Shown piece after piece: positions 1 through 5,666 of a stretch of DNA of 5,731 nucleotides. The position numbers and the translations under genes were made by a program. Location of the stretch: assembly GCA_927911475.1 (NCBI GenBank), contig CAKMPP010000077.1, forward strand, positions 1 to 5,731. Reading direction: 5' to 3'. The stretch is from an uncultured Solobacterium sp. (GTDB lineage Bacteria; Bacillota_I; Bacilli_A; Erysipelotrichales; Erysipelotrichaceae). Numbering within the stretch: the stretch's first letter is position 1; every line of letters begins with the position of its first letter. Below the pieces are notes generated by a model that ran no database searches, was not told the DNA's origin, and saw only the letters and a program-made list of their open reading frames with translations.

Positions 1-61
1 TACATATTCTTCCTTTTCTCTTAGAGAAATCTAATAAACATGGAATGTTTTAATAATATTT

Positions 62-784
62 TTAAATACTTTTCAATAACTGATCCATTCGATTGATCAT
101 CATTTGTTTCTTGTATTCTACATTGACCATTGTTGTGAGTAGATAACTAAACACGGAGTTGTTATGAATATTTCTTTTATTTAAGTCTTCATAATAAGCA
201 CTCGTTCGTTTTAAAATGATAACACCCAAACAAATACAGCCAACTGCAAGTAATAGTAATAATACTAAATAGAACGAATACTGCATTGCCTGATAAAACA
301 AGTACCCTACAAAACAGAAAGCATATAGAGCAGAAAATAAGTTAGTGCATAACAGAATTATGATCTGTAAGAAAGAACCAGTTCCTCCTGTAGCATTCAT
401 ACGATTACTTACTGCACGTACTTTTGTCATACTATCGTTATCTTCAAAAATATCGTAGCGCATGGTAAACGACATATAGTTCACCTGACTCATGATTACT
501 TCATCTGTAATAAATTCATATCCCTGTAAATAAGAATCAATCCAATTACCAATGAAGGATAATAGATAACTACTAACTAGCATAATCGTGACAACTTGAA
601 TTGCGGCTTGAAACTGGCTTGTAAGTAATAAGTCTAAGATACGTGAATACCCAAACAGCACAATAAAGTTAGGTGTACTTCTACAGAAGGCTAATGTAAG
701 CATCTGTACAGTAATATGAGGAAATTGAACTTTTAAAAGTTGAATCAAATCATGCGTTTGTTGATAGAATTGCTTGAGTTTCAT
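62..784 (-). CDS. ABC exporter half-transporter, truncated: membrane domain only, no ATPase domain
   Basis: The 240-residue product resembles the first part of an ABC exporter (type IV fold) membrane domain. Hydrophobic segments lie at about residues 37-55, 57-80, 135-160 and 170-192, with a long polar stretch between segments 2 and 3 as in exporter half-transporters. The start chosen is the ATG at 784, giving MKLKQFYQQ, because an AAGGAGG site lies 9 bases upstream; the frame is open 20 codons further but without such a site. The start lies 35 bases inside the end of the preceding ABC gene, so translation is probably coupled. The last residues (about 211-240) align by eye with the region around YFNSLSQKSAKGKDIRLYQMQDLL in the partner, after which a full protein would continue with two more membrane segments and an ATPase domain of roughly 350 residues. 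Instead there is TAA, then a second in-frame TAA four codons on, and the other two frames also close before position 1. It is probably a decayed partner of a heterodimeric exporter; an independent small membrane protein is less likely. Confidence 0.75.
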   Translation of the reverse strand: MKLKQFYQQTHDLIQLLKVQFPHITVQMLTLAFCRSTPNFIVLFGYSRILDLLLTSQFQAAIQVVTIMLVSSYLLSFIGNWIDSYLQGYEFITDEVIMSQVNYMSFTMRYDIFEDNDSMTKVRAVSNRMNATGGTGSFLQIIILLCTNLFSALYAFCFVGYLFYQAMQYSFYLVLLLLLAVGCICLGVIILKRTSAYYEDLNKRNIHNNSVFSYLLTTMVNVEYKKQMMINRMDQLLKSI

Positions 785-2003
785 CTTGTTCTTCCTCCTT
801 GTAGTATTTTGCCTGTACATCAAACATCTCTGCGTATTTACCATTTAATTTCATAAGTTGTTCGTGCGTTCCTTGTTCAATAATCTCTCCATTTTCTAAG
901 AAGACAATATTGTCGCAGAAACGAGTTGAAGCTAAACGATGCGAAATAAATAATGCACTTTTACCTTTTGTGATTTCCTTATACTCTTCATACATATCTT
1001 TTTCCGCAAGTGCATCAAGCGCTGCAGTAGGTTCATCTAAGATGAGTAACGAAGGATTTTTGTAATATGCCTTTGCAAGCAATAAACGTTGTTGTTGTCC
1101 ACCACTGAAGTTGATTCCATCTGGGGAAAGATCTGTATTGATATAACTATGAATTCCCTTTGGTAATTGATTTACAATCGTATCTAACTTAGAGATTCGC
1201 AACGCTTCTTGTACGCGATTTTCATCATAGTCTTCTTCATGCATGCAAGAAATGTTTTCACCAATCGTCATAGAGAATAAATCAATTTCTTGGAATACAA
1301 TTCCAAGTTTTCCAAAGTAATCTTCTTTATTGATCTCTTTCAAATCGATACCATTGACTAAGATTCTTCCTGAAGTTGGTGTATACAATCCACTTAACAG
1401 TTTCACGATTGTAGTTTTGCCTGCACCATTTACACCTACAAGTGCGAGTTTCTCTCCTGTTGTAAAGTGTAGATTAAAATTCTTTAAGACATACTTTTCA
1501 CTATCTGGATATTGAAAAGATACATTCTCAAAAATAATATCGAATGGTGTACTCGCTTTCTTACCATCTTGATTAATCACATTTTTATCCATTTCAAATT
1601 CATACGTTCTCTTTGTTAAATCTAGATTAGAATGTAATTTTGCAATCTCAGCAGTTAAAGCTGTGAATCGTTGACCATAACTAATGACAATACCGATATA
1701 CAGAACGAAAGAACTCATTTCAATCATGCCATGCATCATCAAATAGATTAGATATCCATAGGTAATTCCATCACGGATAAATCCTAAAATAACATCCGTT
1801 TGCGCTATCCATCCTTTGTATTTTGAAGCAGCGATAGTCTTCTGTACGAGAATATCGTTATTTTCTTGCATCTTTTCTTTTAAAAGATCTTGCATCTGGT
1901 AGAGACGGATATCCTTTCCCTTCGCACTCTTTTGAGAAAGGCTATTAAAATAACGAGACTTCGAATAATTCTCTGCCTTTTCTTCATCTTTCTTTAAATA
2001 CAA
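750..2003 (-). CDS. ABC exporter half-transporter, C-terminal part with ATPase domain (downstream of a frameshift)
   Basis: This frame carries the second half of an ABC exporter: the end of the membrane domain (about residues 1-135, hydrophobic segments near 68-90 and 97-112) and a complete nucleotide-binding domain that hydrolyses ATP to drive export. Visible motifs, numbered from the TTG at 2003, are A-loop Tyr165, Walker A GVNGAGKTT (190-198), Q-loop Gln238, signature FSGGQ (299-303, Phe in place of the usual Leu), Walker B LLILDE with catalytic Glu324, and switch His355 in FISHR. The ATPase site therefore looks functional. The TTG at 2003 is only where a start codon first allows a call: no ribosome binding site precedes it, and the frame stays open and homologous-looking upstream to about 2057, where it should join the 2568-2026 frame. 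The two frames together span 1819 bases, one more than a multiple of three, so removing one base gives a 605-residue protein, a normal half-transporter length. The substrate is not deducible. Confidence 0.85.
   Translation of the reverse strand: MYLKKDEEKAENYSKSRYFNSLSQKSAKGKDIRLYQMQDLLKEKMQENNDILVQKTIAASKYKGWIAQTDVILGFIRDGITYGYLIYLMMHGMIEMSSFVLYIGIVISYGQRFTALTAEIAKLHSNLDLTKRTYEFEMDKNVINQDGKKASTPFDIIFENVSFQYPDSEKYVLKNFNLHFTTGEKLALVGVNGAGKTTIVKLLSGLYTPTSGRILVNGIDLKEINKEDYFGKLGIVFQEIDLFSMTIGENISCMHEEDYDENRVQEALRISKLDTIVNQLPKGIHSYINTDLSPDGINFSGGQQQRLLLAKAYYKNPSLLILDEPTAALDALAEKDMYEEYKEITKGKSALFISHRLASTRFCDNIVFLENGEIIEQGTHEQLMKLNGKYAEMFDVQAKYYKEEEQDETQAILSTNA
794..800 (-). promoter_or_regulatory. 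ribosome binding site of the truncated ABC gene
   Basis: Read on the minus strand this is AAGGAGG, 9 bases before the ATG at 784. It decides that start over the longer open frame reaching 844. The site lies inside the coding sequence of the upstream ABC gene, where it encodes part of its acidic tail (KEEEQDE). Confidence 0.8.
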
Positions 2004-2025
2004 TGCATAGCATTTTTCATAGATT

Positions 2026-2568
2026 TCATAATGAAGAAAAGAAAATAAATAATAGAGCTAAAAGAATTGGCAAGCCAATTTGACTGATAAATATTGCATA
2101 TAGTATTAAGCTGAGAATCGCAGATAAAACAACTATCGTATTATGGTATACACCTTCCGCACCTTCCATATTCGAATTTAATGCACGAATTCCATTTTCA
2201 AGTTTTTCCTGAGCAGGCTTTGTTTCGTAGTAGGAATAGGTTAATTCCTGTACCTTTTTGGCCACTGGTAAGATAAATAGTTTTTGTCTTGGAATAACAT
2301 ATTGCATACTATTTCTTGTTGAAAGGTAAACATGCCACATGCTAAAGAGTCCATACACCACAAACAAACCAAGTATCTGTAATATCAATGTTGTCCAATC
2401 TTGGGTTGTAGTAATAAATTGAATGATAGCAGCTGGTAATAATACAGCGATAAATCCTTCTATTACTGAGATAACAATCTCTAACAACATCATTTTGATT
2501 ACATGTGGGTCGCATTTCCATAATCGGTATAGCATATCCTTATAAATATTCCATCTAGTAAGCTTCAT
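2026..2568 (-). CDS. ABC exporter half-transporter, N-terminal membrane part (interrupted by a frameshift)
   Basis: The 180-residue product begins MKLTRWNIYK and contains the first four membrane segments of an ABC exporter (about residues 26-50, 59-80, 142-162 and 163-178), with the long cytoplasmic loop between segments 2 and 3 (YSYYETKPAQEKLENG, a typical coupling-helix-region sequence of this family). The ATG at 2568 is chosen because AAGGAGGT lies 7 bases upstream; 16 further upstream codons are open but lack such a site. The frame ends at TGA (2028-2026) just after segment 4, in the middle of the domain, and the continuation is found one frame away starting with LHYEIYEKCYALYLKKDEE. This is the front half of the gene whose rear half is at 2003-750. 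It lies 82 bases after the end of the sensor kinase gene, beyond a terminator. Alone it has no ATPase domain and cannot act as a transporter. Confidence 0.8.
   Translation of the reverse strand: MKLTRWNIYKDMLYRLWKCDPHVIKMMLLEIVISVIEGFIAVLLPAAIIQFITTTQDWTTLILQILGLFVVYGLFSMWHVYLSTRNSMQYVIPRQKLFILPVAKKVQELTYSYYETKPAQEKLENGIRALNSNMEGAEGVYHNTIVVLSAILSLILYAIFISQIGLPILLALLFIFFSSL
2029..2057 (-). other. frameshift site splitting the ABC half-transporter gene
   Basis: The upstream frame is open until TGA at 2028-2026, and the downstream frame opens after a TAG at 2060-2058. The change of frame must therefore fall between these points. The stretch holds two TTTT runs on the coding strand (2045-2042 and 2040-2037). 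Deleting one T would read FIFFLHYEIYEKCYALYLKK straight through. The lesion equals one extra base (or two missing). Confidence 0.8.
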
Positions 2569-2575
2569 AGTGATT

Positions 2576-2583
2576 ACCTCCTT
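2576..2583 (-). promoter_or_regulatory. ribosome binding site of the first ABC gene
   Basis: AAGGAGGT on the minus strand, 7 bases before the ATG at 2568. It is a full match to the anti-Shine-Dalgarno core and fixes the start of the ABC gene. I see no convincing -35/-10 pair between it and the terminator upstream. Confidence 0.85.
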
Positions 2584-2614
2584 GCAGAAATACAATACTT
2601 CATATGATAGAAGC

Positions 2615-2650
2615 AAATAAAAAAATGCATGAATTGTTCAAATTCATGCA
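2615..2650 (-). terminator. intrinsic terminator after the sensor kinase gene
   Basis: On the minus strand a perfect 10-base-pair stem (TGCATGAATT at 2650-2641 pairing with AATTCATGCA at 2635-2626) encloses a 5-base loop and is followed by TTTTTTTATTT. It starts 9 bases past the kinase stop codon. It should end most transcription of the two-component genes before the ABC genes. The ABC genes therefore depend on read-through or on a promoter in the short gap of about 45 bases that follows. Confidence 0.85.
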
Positions 2651-2658
2651 CGAAATGC

Positions 2659-3639
2659 TTATAGAGGTAGTACAATCTCCGTCGCAAATACACCTGGTTC
2701 ATTTTGACGGTTTAGGTATCCATCATATTTCTTGACGACTTGGTCAACTCTCTTTAGCCCATGTCCATGGTCGCCTCGCTTCGTCGTGAAATAGTGATCG
2801 GTACGTTGCTTTACTGTCTCACTTGTAGCGTTTGTAATTGAGATATAGAGTTGTTTCTTTAGGATACCAATATAAACTCGAATAAATCGTTCATCGGGAT
2901 TCTTTATCTTTCGACAAGATTCAATCGCATTATCTAATAGATTTCCTAAGATAACACACAAGTCTAAATCTGATACATGTAATTGTGGTGGAATTGACGC
3001 ATCACAATGAATACGAATTTGCCCTTTTTCCGCAATTGCAAGTTTCGCGTTCAAGATTGAATCTAATTGTAAGTTACCAGAATGATATAGTGTATCAATC
3101 GAGTCCAAATCTGTCTCAAGTTCATTGAGATAGTTTTTCATCTGGTCAACTTTATTCAAAGAAAGAAACCCTTTTAAAGACTGTAGATGGTTATGATAAT
3201 CATGTCTCCAGCCACGCATAGTCATGTAGATATTTTCAATTTCATCCATCTGTTGTTTCATTAGTTTATTTTGATAGATGATTGTTTTATCTTCTTCACG
3301 CTTCATAATTCTTTGTAAGAGATATTCCAATAAAATAAAGATTAGTGCCGCAATACCACCTGCGATAAAACCATCATAATAAACACCAAGGAACAGAATC
3401 CCAAGATATAACAGAATAACGATAGTTGAAAAGATTCTTTCTTCTTTTAAGAAATGATAATGATTCCAAATAAAACATAAGAGAATCCACACAACTATCA
3501 TATAAGAGAAGCGATAAACACTATATCCTGTAAGTGCTAGTATCATAATCACCATAATCACATGCATGAATGTTGGCTGTATCTTCTTGATAATAGCTTC
3601 ATAAAGTATTAATCCCACCAATATAATTACAGCCATCAT
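2659..3639 (-). CDS. sensor histidine kinase, GHKL domain (HPK10, AgrC-like)
   Basis: This 326-residue membrane kinase should autophosphorylate on His and pass the phosphate to the response regulator encoded just upstream. The N-terminal part (residues 2-108) is a membrane sensor with about five hydrophobic segments (near 2-18, 24-40, 43-58, 70-87, 90-108). A coiled linker (about 112-140) follows, then the H box RHDYHNHLQSL with the likely phospho-acceptor His146. The ATPase domain shows the N box LGNLLDNAIES (Asn233, Asn237) and the G box GDHGHGLKRV (289-298). This box set, with RHDY and a short ATPase domain, is typical of AgrC/VirS-type kinases that work with LytTR regulators and often sense peptides. 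The start is the ATG at 3639, which overlaps the regulator's stop (ATGA) and follows GAGGTG; the ATG at 3636, immediately after it, is equally possible. Extension upstream to 3678 would lie inside the regulator and is unlikely. No agrB/agrD-like gene is in view, so the ligand is unknown. Confidence 0.9.
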   Translation of the reverse strand: MMAVIILVGLILYEAIIKKIQPTFMHVIMVIMILALTGYSVYRFSYMIVVWILLCFIWNHYHFLKEERIFSTIVILLYLGILFLGVYYDGFIAGGIAALIFILLEYLLQRIMKREEDKTIIYQNKLMKQQMDEIENIYMTMRGWRHDYHNHLQSLKGFLSLNKVDQMKNYLNELETDLDSIDTLYHSGNLQLDSILNAKLAIAEKGQIRIHCDASIPPQLHVSDLDLCVILGNLLDNAIESCRKIKNPDERFIRVYIGILKKQLYISITNATSETVKQRTDHYFTTKRGDHGHGLKRVDQVVKKYDGYLNRQNEPGVFATEIVLPL

Positions 3640-4361
3640 AATGCACCTCGATTGGCTGCGATAAATTCCTGCATACACATTTCATAATTACCACGTGCGA
3701 TTGGGAATTGTATACCATCTTCACCAATACAATCCTTCTTTGTTACACGTACAATATTTTTCATATTTACCGCAAACGAGCGATGAATTTGTAATAATGG
3801 CATATGCAACATCTCAAGAACTTCACGAATACTCTGTTTGATAATAATTGTTGTCTCTTCACTCATACCATCACTACGCAAATAAATCTTTGTCTCATGG
3901 CCAAGTGCTTCAACACCAATCACATCACGATGATAAATTTTATATACTTCCTTCTTAGAAGAAATAATCGAAAATTCATCCGATATATGTAATTGCTTGA
4001 TTGCCTTATCTAAAATCTTAAATAATTGGTCTTTCTCATATGGTTTTAAAAGATAAGCTAATGCGTCTACATCATATCCTTCAAAGACAAAGTCTTTGAC
4101 ACCACTGATAAAACAGATTAAATGATTTAGATGTACTTGTCTCATCTTACGAGCAAGTTCAATCCCTGTCATATTCTCCATTTGAATATCCAATAAAAGT
4201 AGATCTGCGACAAGACCATTCTGCAAATCCCACCAGAGATTATCACAATCTGTATATTTTAATATTTCAATCTCCAAATGATGCACTTGTGCATATTCAC
4301 GAATGTACTTACACAAGATATCCATTTGAAGCTGTTCGTCATCACATACAATATATTTCAT
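3636..4361 (-). CDS. LytTR-family response regulator (AgrA-like)
   Basis: This 241-residue cytoplasmic regulator pairs a receiver domain with a LytTR DNA-binding domain. The receiver (about residues 1-122) shows the acidic pocket Asp7/Asp8 (IVCDDE), phospho-acceptor Asp58 (LLLLDIQM), Ser86 (FISG) and Lys106 (LLKPY), so all key residues are present. The LytTR domain (about 131-238) has the family signature IHRSFAVNMKNI (192-203) and the C-terminal FPIARGNY. Proteins of this type bind pairs of short direct repeats spaced by about 12 bases and activate transcription. The start is the ATG at 4361; the ribosome site is modest (AAAAGG, about 12 bases away). The gene ends in an ATGA overlap with the kinase, so the two are co-translated. 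It begins 92 bases after the S51-like gene, with no terminator in between, so both read-through and a promoter of its own are possible. Likely targets are its own operon or the neighbouring ABC genes. Confidence 0.93.
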   Translation of the reverse strand: MKYIVCDDEQLQMDILCKYIREYAQVHHLEIEILKYTDCDNLWWDLQNGLVADLLLLDIQMENMTGIELARKMRQVHLNHLICFISGVKDFVFEGYDVDALAYLLKPYEKDQLFKILDKAIKQLHISDEFSIISSKKEVYKIYHRDVIGVEALGHETKIYLRSDGMSEETTIIIKQSIREVLEMLHMPLLQIHRSFAVNMKNIVRVTKKDCIGEDGIQFPIARGNYEMCMQEFIAANRGAL

Positions 4362-4391
4362 GCAACTATCATACCTTTTTCATCATAGATG

Positions 4392-4421
4392 TCCAACTTA
4401 TATTTTACTAAACTAAACACT
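4392..4421 (-). promoter_or_regulatory. possible LytTR-type repeat pair upstream of the response regulator
   Basis: On the minus strand AGTGTTTAG (4421-4413) and TAAGTTGGA (4400-4392) are in the same orientation with exactly 12 bases between them, which is the layout bound by AgrA/LytTR regulators. The matches to the published half-site pattern (W, M, M, GTT, N, R, K) are 7 and 8 of 9 by eye. There is no good -35 element in this gap, only TATGAT and TAAAAT as -10 candidates. Chance occurrence in AT-rich DNA is quite possible. Confidence 0.2.
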
Positions 4422-4453
4422 ATTACTATACGAAACCCAATACACATTTATTG

Positions 4454-5161
4454 TTATACATCATAACGATAACTATCATAGGCACGATAAATATCATCTA
4501 GATGTGTATGATTTAAAACGAAGGCATCTCCAAGTAATGTAAATTCACCATCCACGATTAAAAGACCACTGTTCTTTGGAATTGCCACAACAGGATTTCC
4601 TACATCCTCAATTTCACGAATGATTGTAGATAAATGTTCTTCGTCTTCGATGTAATTAATATCTACATCAAATTCTGATAGTAGACCAAGTCCTTCTTGT
4701 AGTTCAAATGTGTTGTCTAGATTTGACTCGTGAAATGTTTCAAGTTGTACAAGTGCTCCTGCATGATGTCCAATTAGGATACCATCAAAGTTGCACAGTA
4801 AATCACGTAAGCCTAAATCTTCGATCCTCTGCATGATCCATTCACCACAATCACCAGTGATTACAATAATATCCGCAGCTTCAATTTTTGCCTTTACACT
4901 TGCGTGATTATCTTGGTAATAATTAAACCAACTGATTTGTTTTTCTCGTATACCATAGTTATAGAAAGGACGCACCATCATTTCATACGCTGGTTTCCCT
5001 TTCGCAAAGAAGTCATCCCATGTCGCAAATTCGTTAGACCAGCCATCGTTATACGATAATGGCATCATCAATACCTTCATATCTTTCTCGATGAGTTGTG
5101 ATAATTCGCCAAAGCCCCATGCTTGATCGAATGTAAATTGATTTAATAGTATATGTATCAT
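4454..5161 (-). CDS. peptidase S51 / class I glutamine amidotransferase-like protein, nucleophile position altered
   Basis: This 235-residue cytosolic protein has the layout of the peptidase E (S51) group of the class I amidotransferase fold: a strand start (IHILLNQF), IIVITGDCGEWIMQRI (98-113) where the family has an FTGG-type loop, the nucleophile elbow ILIGHHAGALVQ (128-139), EGLGLL (156-161), and PVVAIPKNSGLLIVDG (190-205). Its length is typical of the group. S51 enzymes cleave Asp-containing dipeptides using Ser in GxSAGA. Here that Ser is His133, and the later catalytic His expected after GLGLL (often in a VHY context) seems to be Asn169 (DINY). The usual activity is therefore doubtful, and a binding or regulatory role is possible. 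The start is the ATG at 5161 because GCAGGTGA lies 6 bases before it; an ATG five codons upstream has no ribosome site. It is divergent from acyP and precedes the response regulator by 92 bases with no terminator, so it may be first in that operon. The true substrate is unknown. Confidence 0.75.
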   Translation of the reverse strand: MIHILLNQFTFDQAWGFGELSQLIEKDMKVLMMPLSYNDGWSNEFATWDDFFAKGKPAYEMMVRPFYNYGIREKQISWFNYYQDNHASVKAKIEAADIIVITGDCGEWIMQRIEDLGLRDLLCNFDGILIGHHAGALVQLETFHESNLDNTFELQEGLGLLSEFDVDINYIEDEEHLSTIIREIEDVGNPVVAIPKNSGLLIVDGEFTLLGDAFVLNHTHLDDIYRAYDSYRYDV

Positions 5162-5166
5162 GTTTA

Positions 5167-5174
5167 TCACCTGC
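5167..5174 (-). promoter_or_regulatory. ribosome binding site of the S51-like gene
   Basis: GCAGGTGA on the minus strand, ending 5 bases from the ATG at 5161 (5162-5166). The alternative ATG at 5176 sits directly upstream of this site and has no such sequence before it, so 5161 is preferred. Confidence 0.7.
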
Positions 5175-5178
5175 ATTC

Positions 5179-5184
5179 ATTATA
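5179..5184 (-). promoter_or_regulatory. -10 element candidate for the S51-like gene
   Basis: TATAAT on the minus strand, 17 bases before the ATG at 5161. The -35 position (about 5202-5207, TAGATT) is weak. A start about 7 bases downstream would leave a very short leader that begins within the ribosome site, so this is only a candidate. It lies directly beside the acyP promoter. Confidence 0.35.
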
Positions 5185-5188
5185 TGAC

Positions 5189-5218
5189 TTGCTCATCAGA
5201 AAATCTATTTTGTATAAT
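5189..5218 (+). promoter_or_regulatory. promoter of acyP
   Basis: TTGCTC (5189-5194), an 18-base spacer and a perfect TATAAT (5213-5218) preceded by TG. Transcription would begin near 5225, close to the ribosome site of acyP, giving a short leader. Confidence 0.6.
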
Positions 5219-5224
5219 CACTAT

Positions 5225-5234
5225 AAGGAGGAGG
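5225..5234 (+). promoter_or_regulatory. ribosome binding site of acyP
   Basis: AAGGAGGAGG ends 5 bases before the ATG at 5240. It fixes the acyP start; the frame is open upstream to 5153, but that extension would run through the promoter and ribosome site. Another ATG at 5235 is out of frame. Confidence 0.85.
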
Positions 5235-5239
5235 ATGTT

Positions 5240-5518
5240 ATGGTACGCTATCATATTTTTGTGGAAGGACGAGTCCAAGGTGTCGGTTTTCGTTACTTCG
5301 TTTCAATGCATGCACAATCTTATGGATTAACGGGAAGTGTAAAAAATCTAGACAATGGTTTGGTAGAAATCTATGTACAAGGAGAAAGTGATATCATTGA
5401 TCAATTTCTTGCGACAATCATCAAGGGAGATGGTCGTTTCATCAAAGTTGATGATTACTCCTGTAAAGCTGTCCCTATCATCCCAGATGAAAGACGATTT
5501 TCCTGTCAGTATTATTAA
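5240..5518 (+). CDS. acyP: acylphosphatase
   Basis: This 92-residue protein hydrolyses acyl phosphates such as acetyl phosphate or carbamoyl phosphate to the carboxylate and phosphate in the cytosol. The signature GRVQGVGFRYFV (10-21) carries the phosphate-binding loop and catalytic Arg18, and the second motif GSVKNLDNGLVEI (32-44) carries catalytic Asn36. Both match the acylphosphatase family, as does the length (about 90 residues), so the gene is intact. A very strong ribosome site (AAGGAGGAGG) sets the start. The gene has its own promoter (5189-5218) and a terminator just downstream, so it is probably transcribed alone, divergently from the S51-like gene. Its cellular role in bacteria is generally uncertain; clearing acyl-phosphate intermediates is a common suggestion. 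Confidence 0.96.
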   Translation: MVRYHIFVEGRVQGVGFRYFVSMHAQSYGLTGSVKNLDNGLVEIYVQGESDIIDQFLATIIKGDGRFIKVDDYSCKAVPIIPDERRFSCQYY

Positions 5519-5538
5519 CATGCATACAATATTTTTCC

Positions 5539-5568
5539 AAGGGCTAAAAAATGCCCTTTTTTTCTTTT
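5539..5568 (+). terminator. intrinsic terminator after acyP
   Basis: AAGGGC (5539-5544) pairs with GCCCTT (5553-5558) around the 8-base loop TAAAAAAT, followed by a run of T (5557-5563) and then CTTTT. It starts 20 bases past the acyP stop. The minus strand lacks a comparable U-run, so it works in one direction. Confidence 0.85.
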
Positions 5569-5591
5569 CAAAAAATATTATTTTTTTAAAA

Positions 5592-5606
5592 ATGTAAGCG
5601 ATTACT
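5592..5606 (+). promoter_or_regulatory. catabolite responsive element (cre)-like box
   Basis: ATGTAAGCGATTACT matches the CcpA operator consensus TGWAANCGNTNWCA at 13 of 14 positions by eye (the last base is T instead of A). It lies 24 bases upstream of the -35 of the next gene, centred about 66 bases before the expected start of transcription. A related left half, ATGTAAACG, recurs at 5642-5650 inside the promoter spacer. CcpA or another LacI-family regulator may act here. Confidence 0.5.
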
Positions 5607-5630
5607 TGTGATTTTTTTTATCATTTACTA

Positions 5631-5659
5631 TTGTCTTGATTATGTAAACGTGGTATTCT
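5631..5659 (+). promoter_or_regulatory. extended -10 promoter of the gene at 5696
   Basis: TTGTCT (5631-5636), a 17-base spacer, and TATTCT (5654-5659) preceded by TGG, giving an extended -10 (TGnTATTCT). The predicted start is near 5666, leaving a leader of about 30 bases. Imperfect inverted arms GTAAAC (5644-5649) and GCTTAC (5661-5666) flank the -10, which would suit a repressor site. Confidence 0.5.
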
Positions 5660-5666
5660 TGCTTAC

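Noticed and set aside
14..30. Short hairpin (TTTCTC-TAA-GAGAAA on the minus strand) after the truncated ABC gene as a terminator
   Set aside because: It is AT-rich with a three-base loop and is followed by AAGG rather than a T-run, so it looks more like leader sequence of a next gene.
1330..1515. Plus-strand open frame of 61 codons
   Set aside because: It lies opposite the ATPase domain coding sequence, has no ribosome site, and mirrors a conserved gene.
2003..2003. TTG as a genuine start for a separate ATPase protein
   Set aside because: There is no ribosome site before it, and the same frame continues upstream with sequence that joins the N-terminal part.
2026..2060. Programmed ribosomal frameshift
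   Set aside because: The needed shift is +1, not the -1 of slippery heptamers, and the stop context does not resemble the prfB +1 site. No stimulatory structure is evident. Mutation or sequencing error is simpler.
3804..3992. Plus-strand open frame of 62 codons
   Set aside because: It lies entirely opposite the LytTR response regulator, with no recognisable motif or ribosome site.
4360..4374. Five-codon mini-frame ATGATAGTTGCATGA overlapping the response regulator start
   Set aside because: The A-rich ribosome site is only a base or so from its ATG, and the peptide (MIVA) has no support.
4453..4467. GTTAT-ACATC-ATAAC inverted repeat at the end of the S51-like gene as a terminator
   Set aside because: The stem is only 5 AT-rich pairs and no T-run follows on the minus strand.
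5373..5597. Plus-strand open frame of 74 codons
   Set aside because: It overlaps acyP in another frame and runs through the acyP terminator, so it is a shadow.
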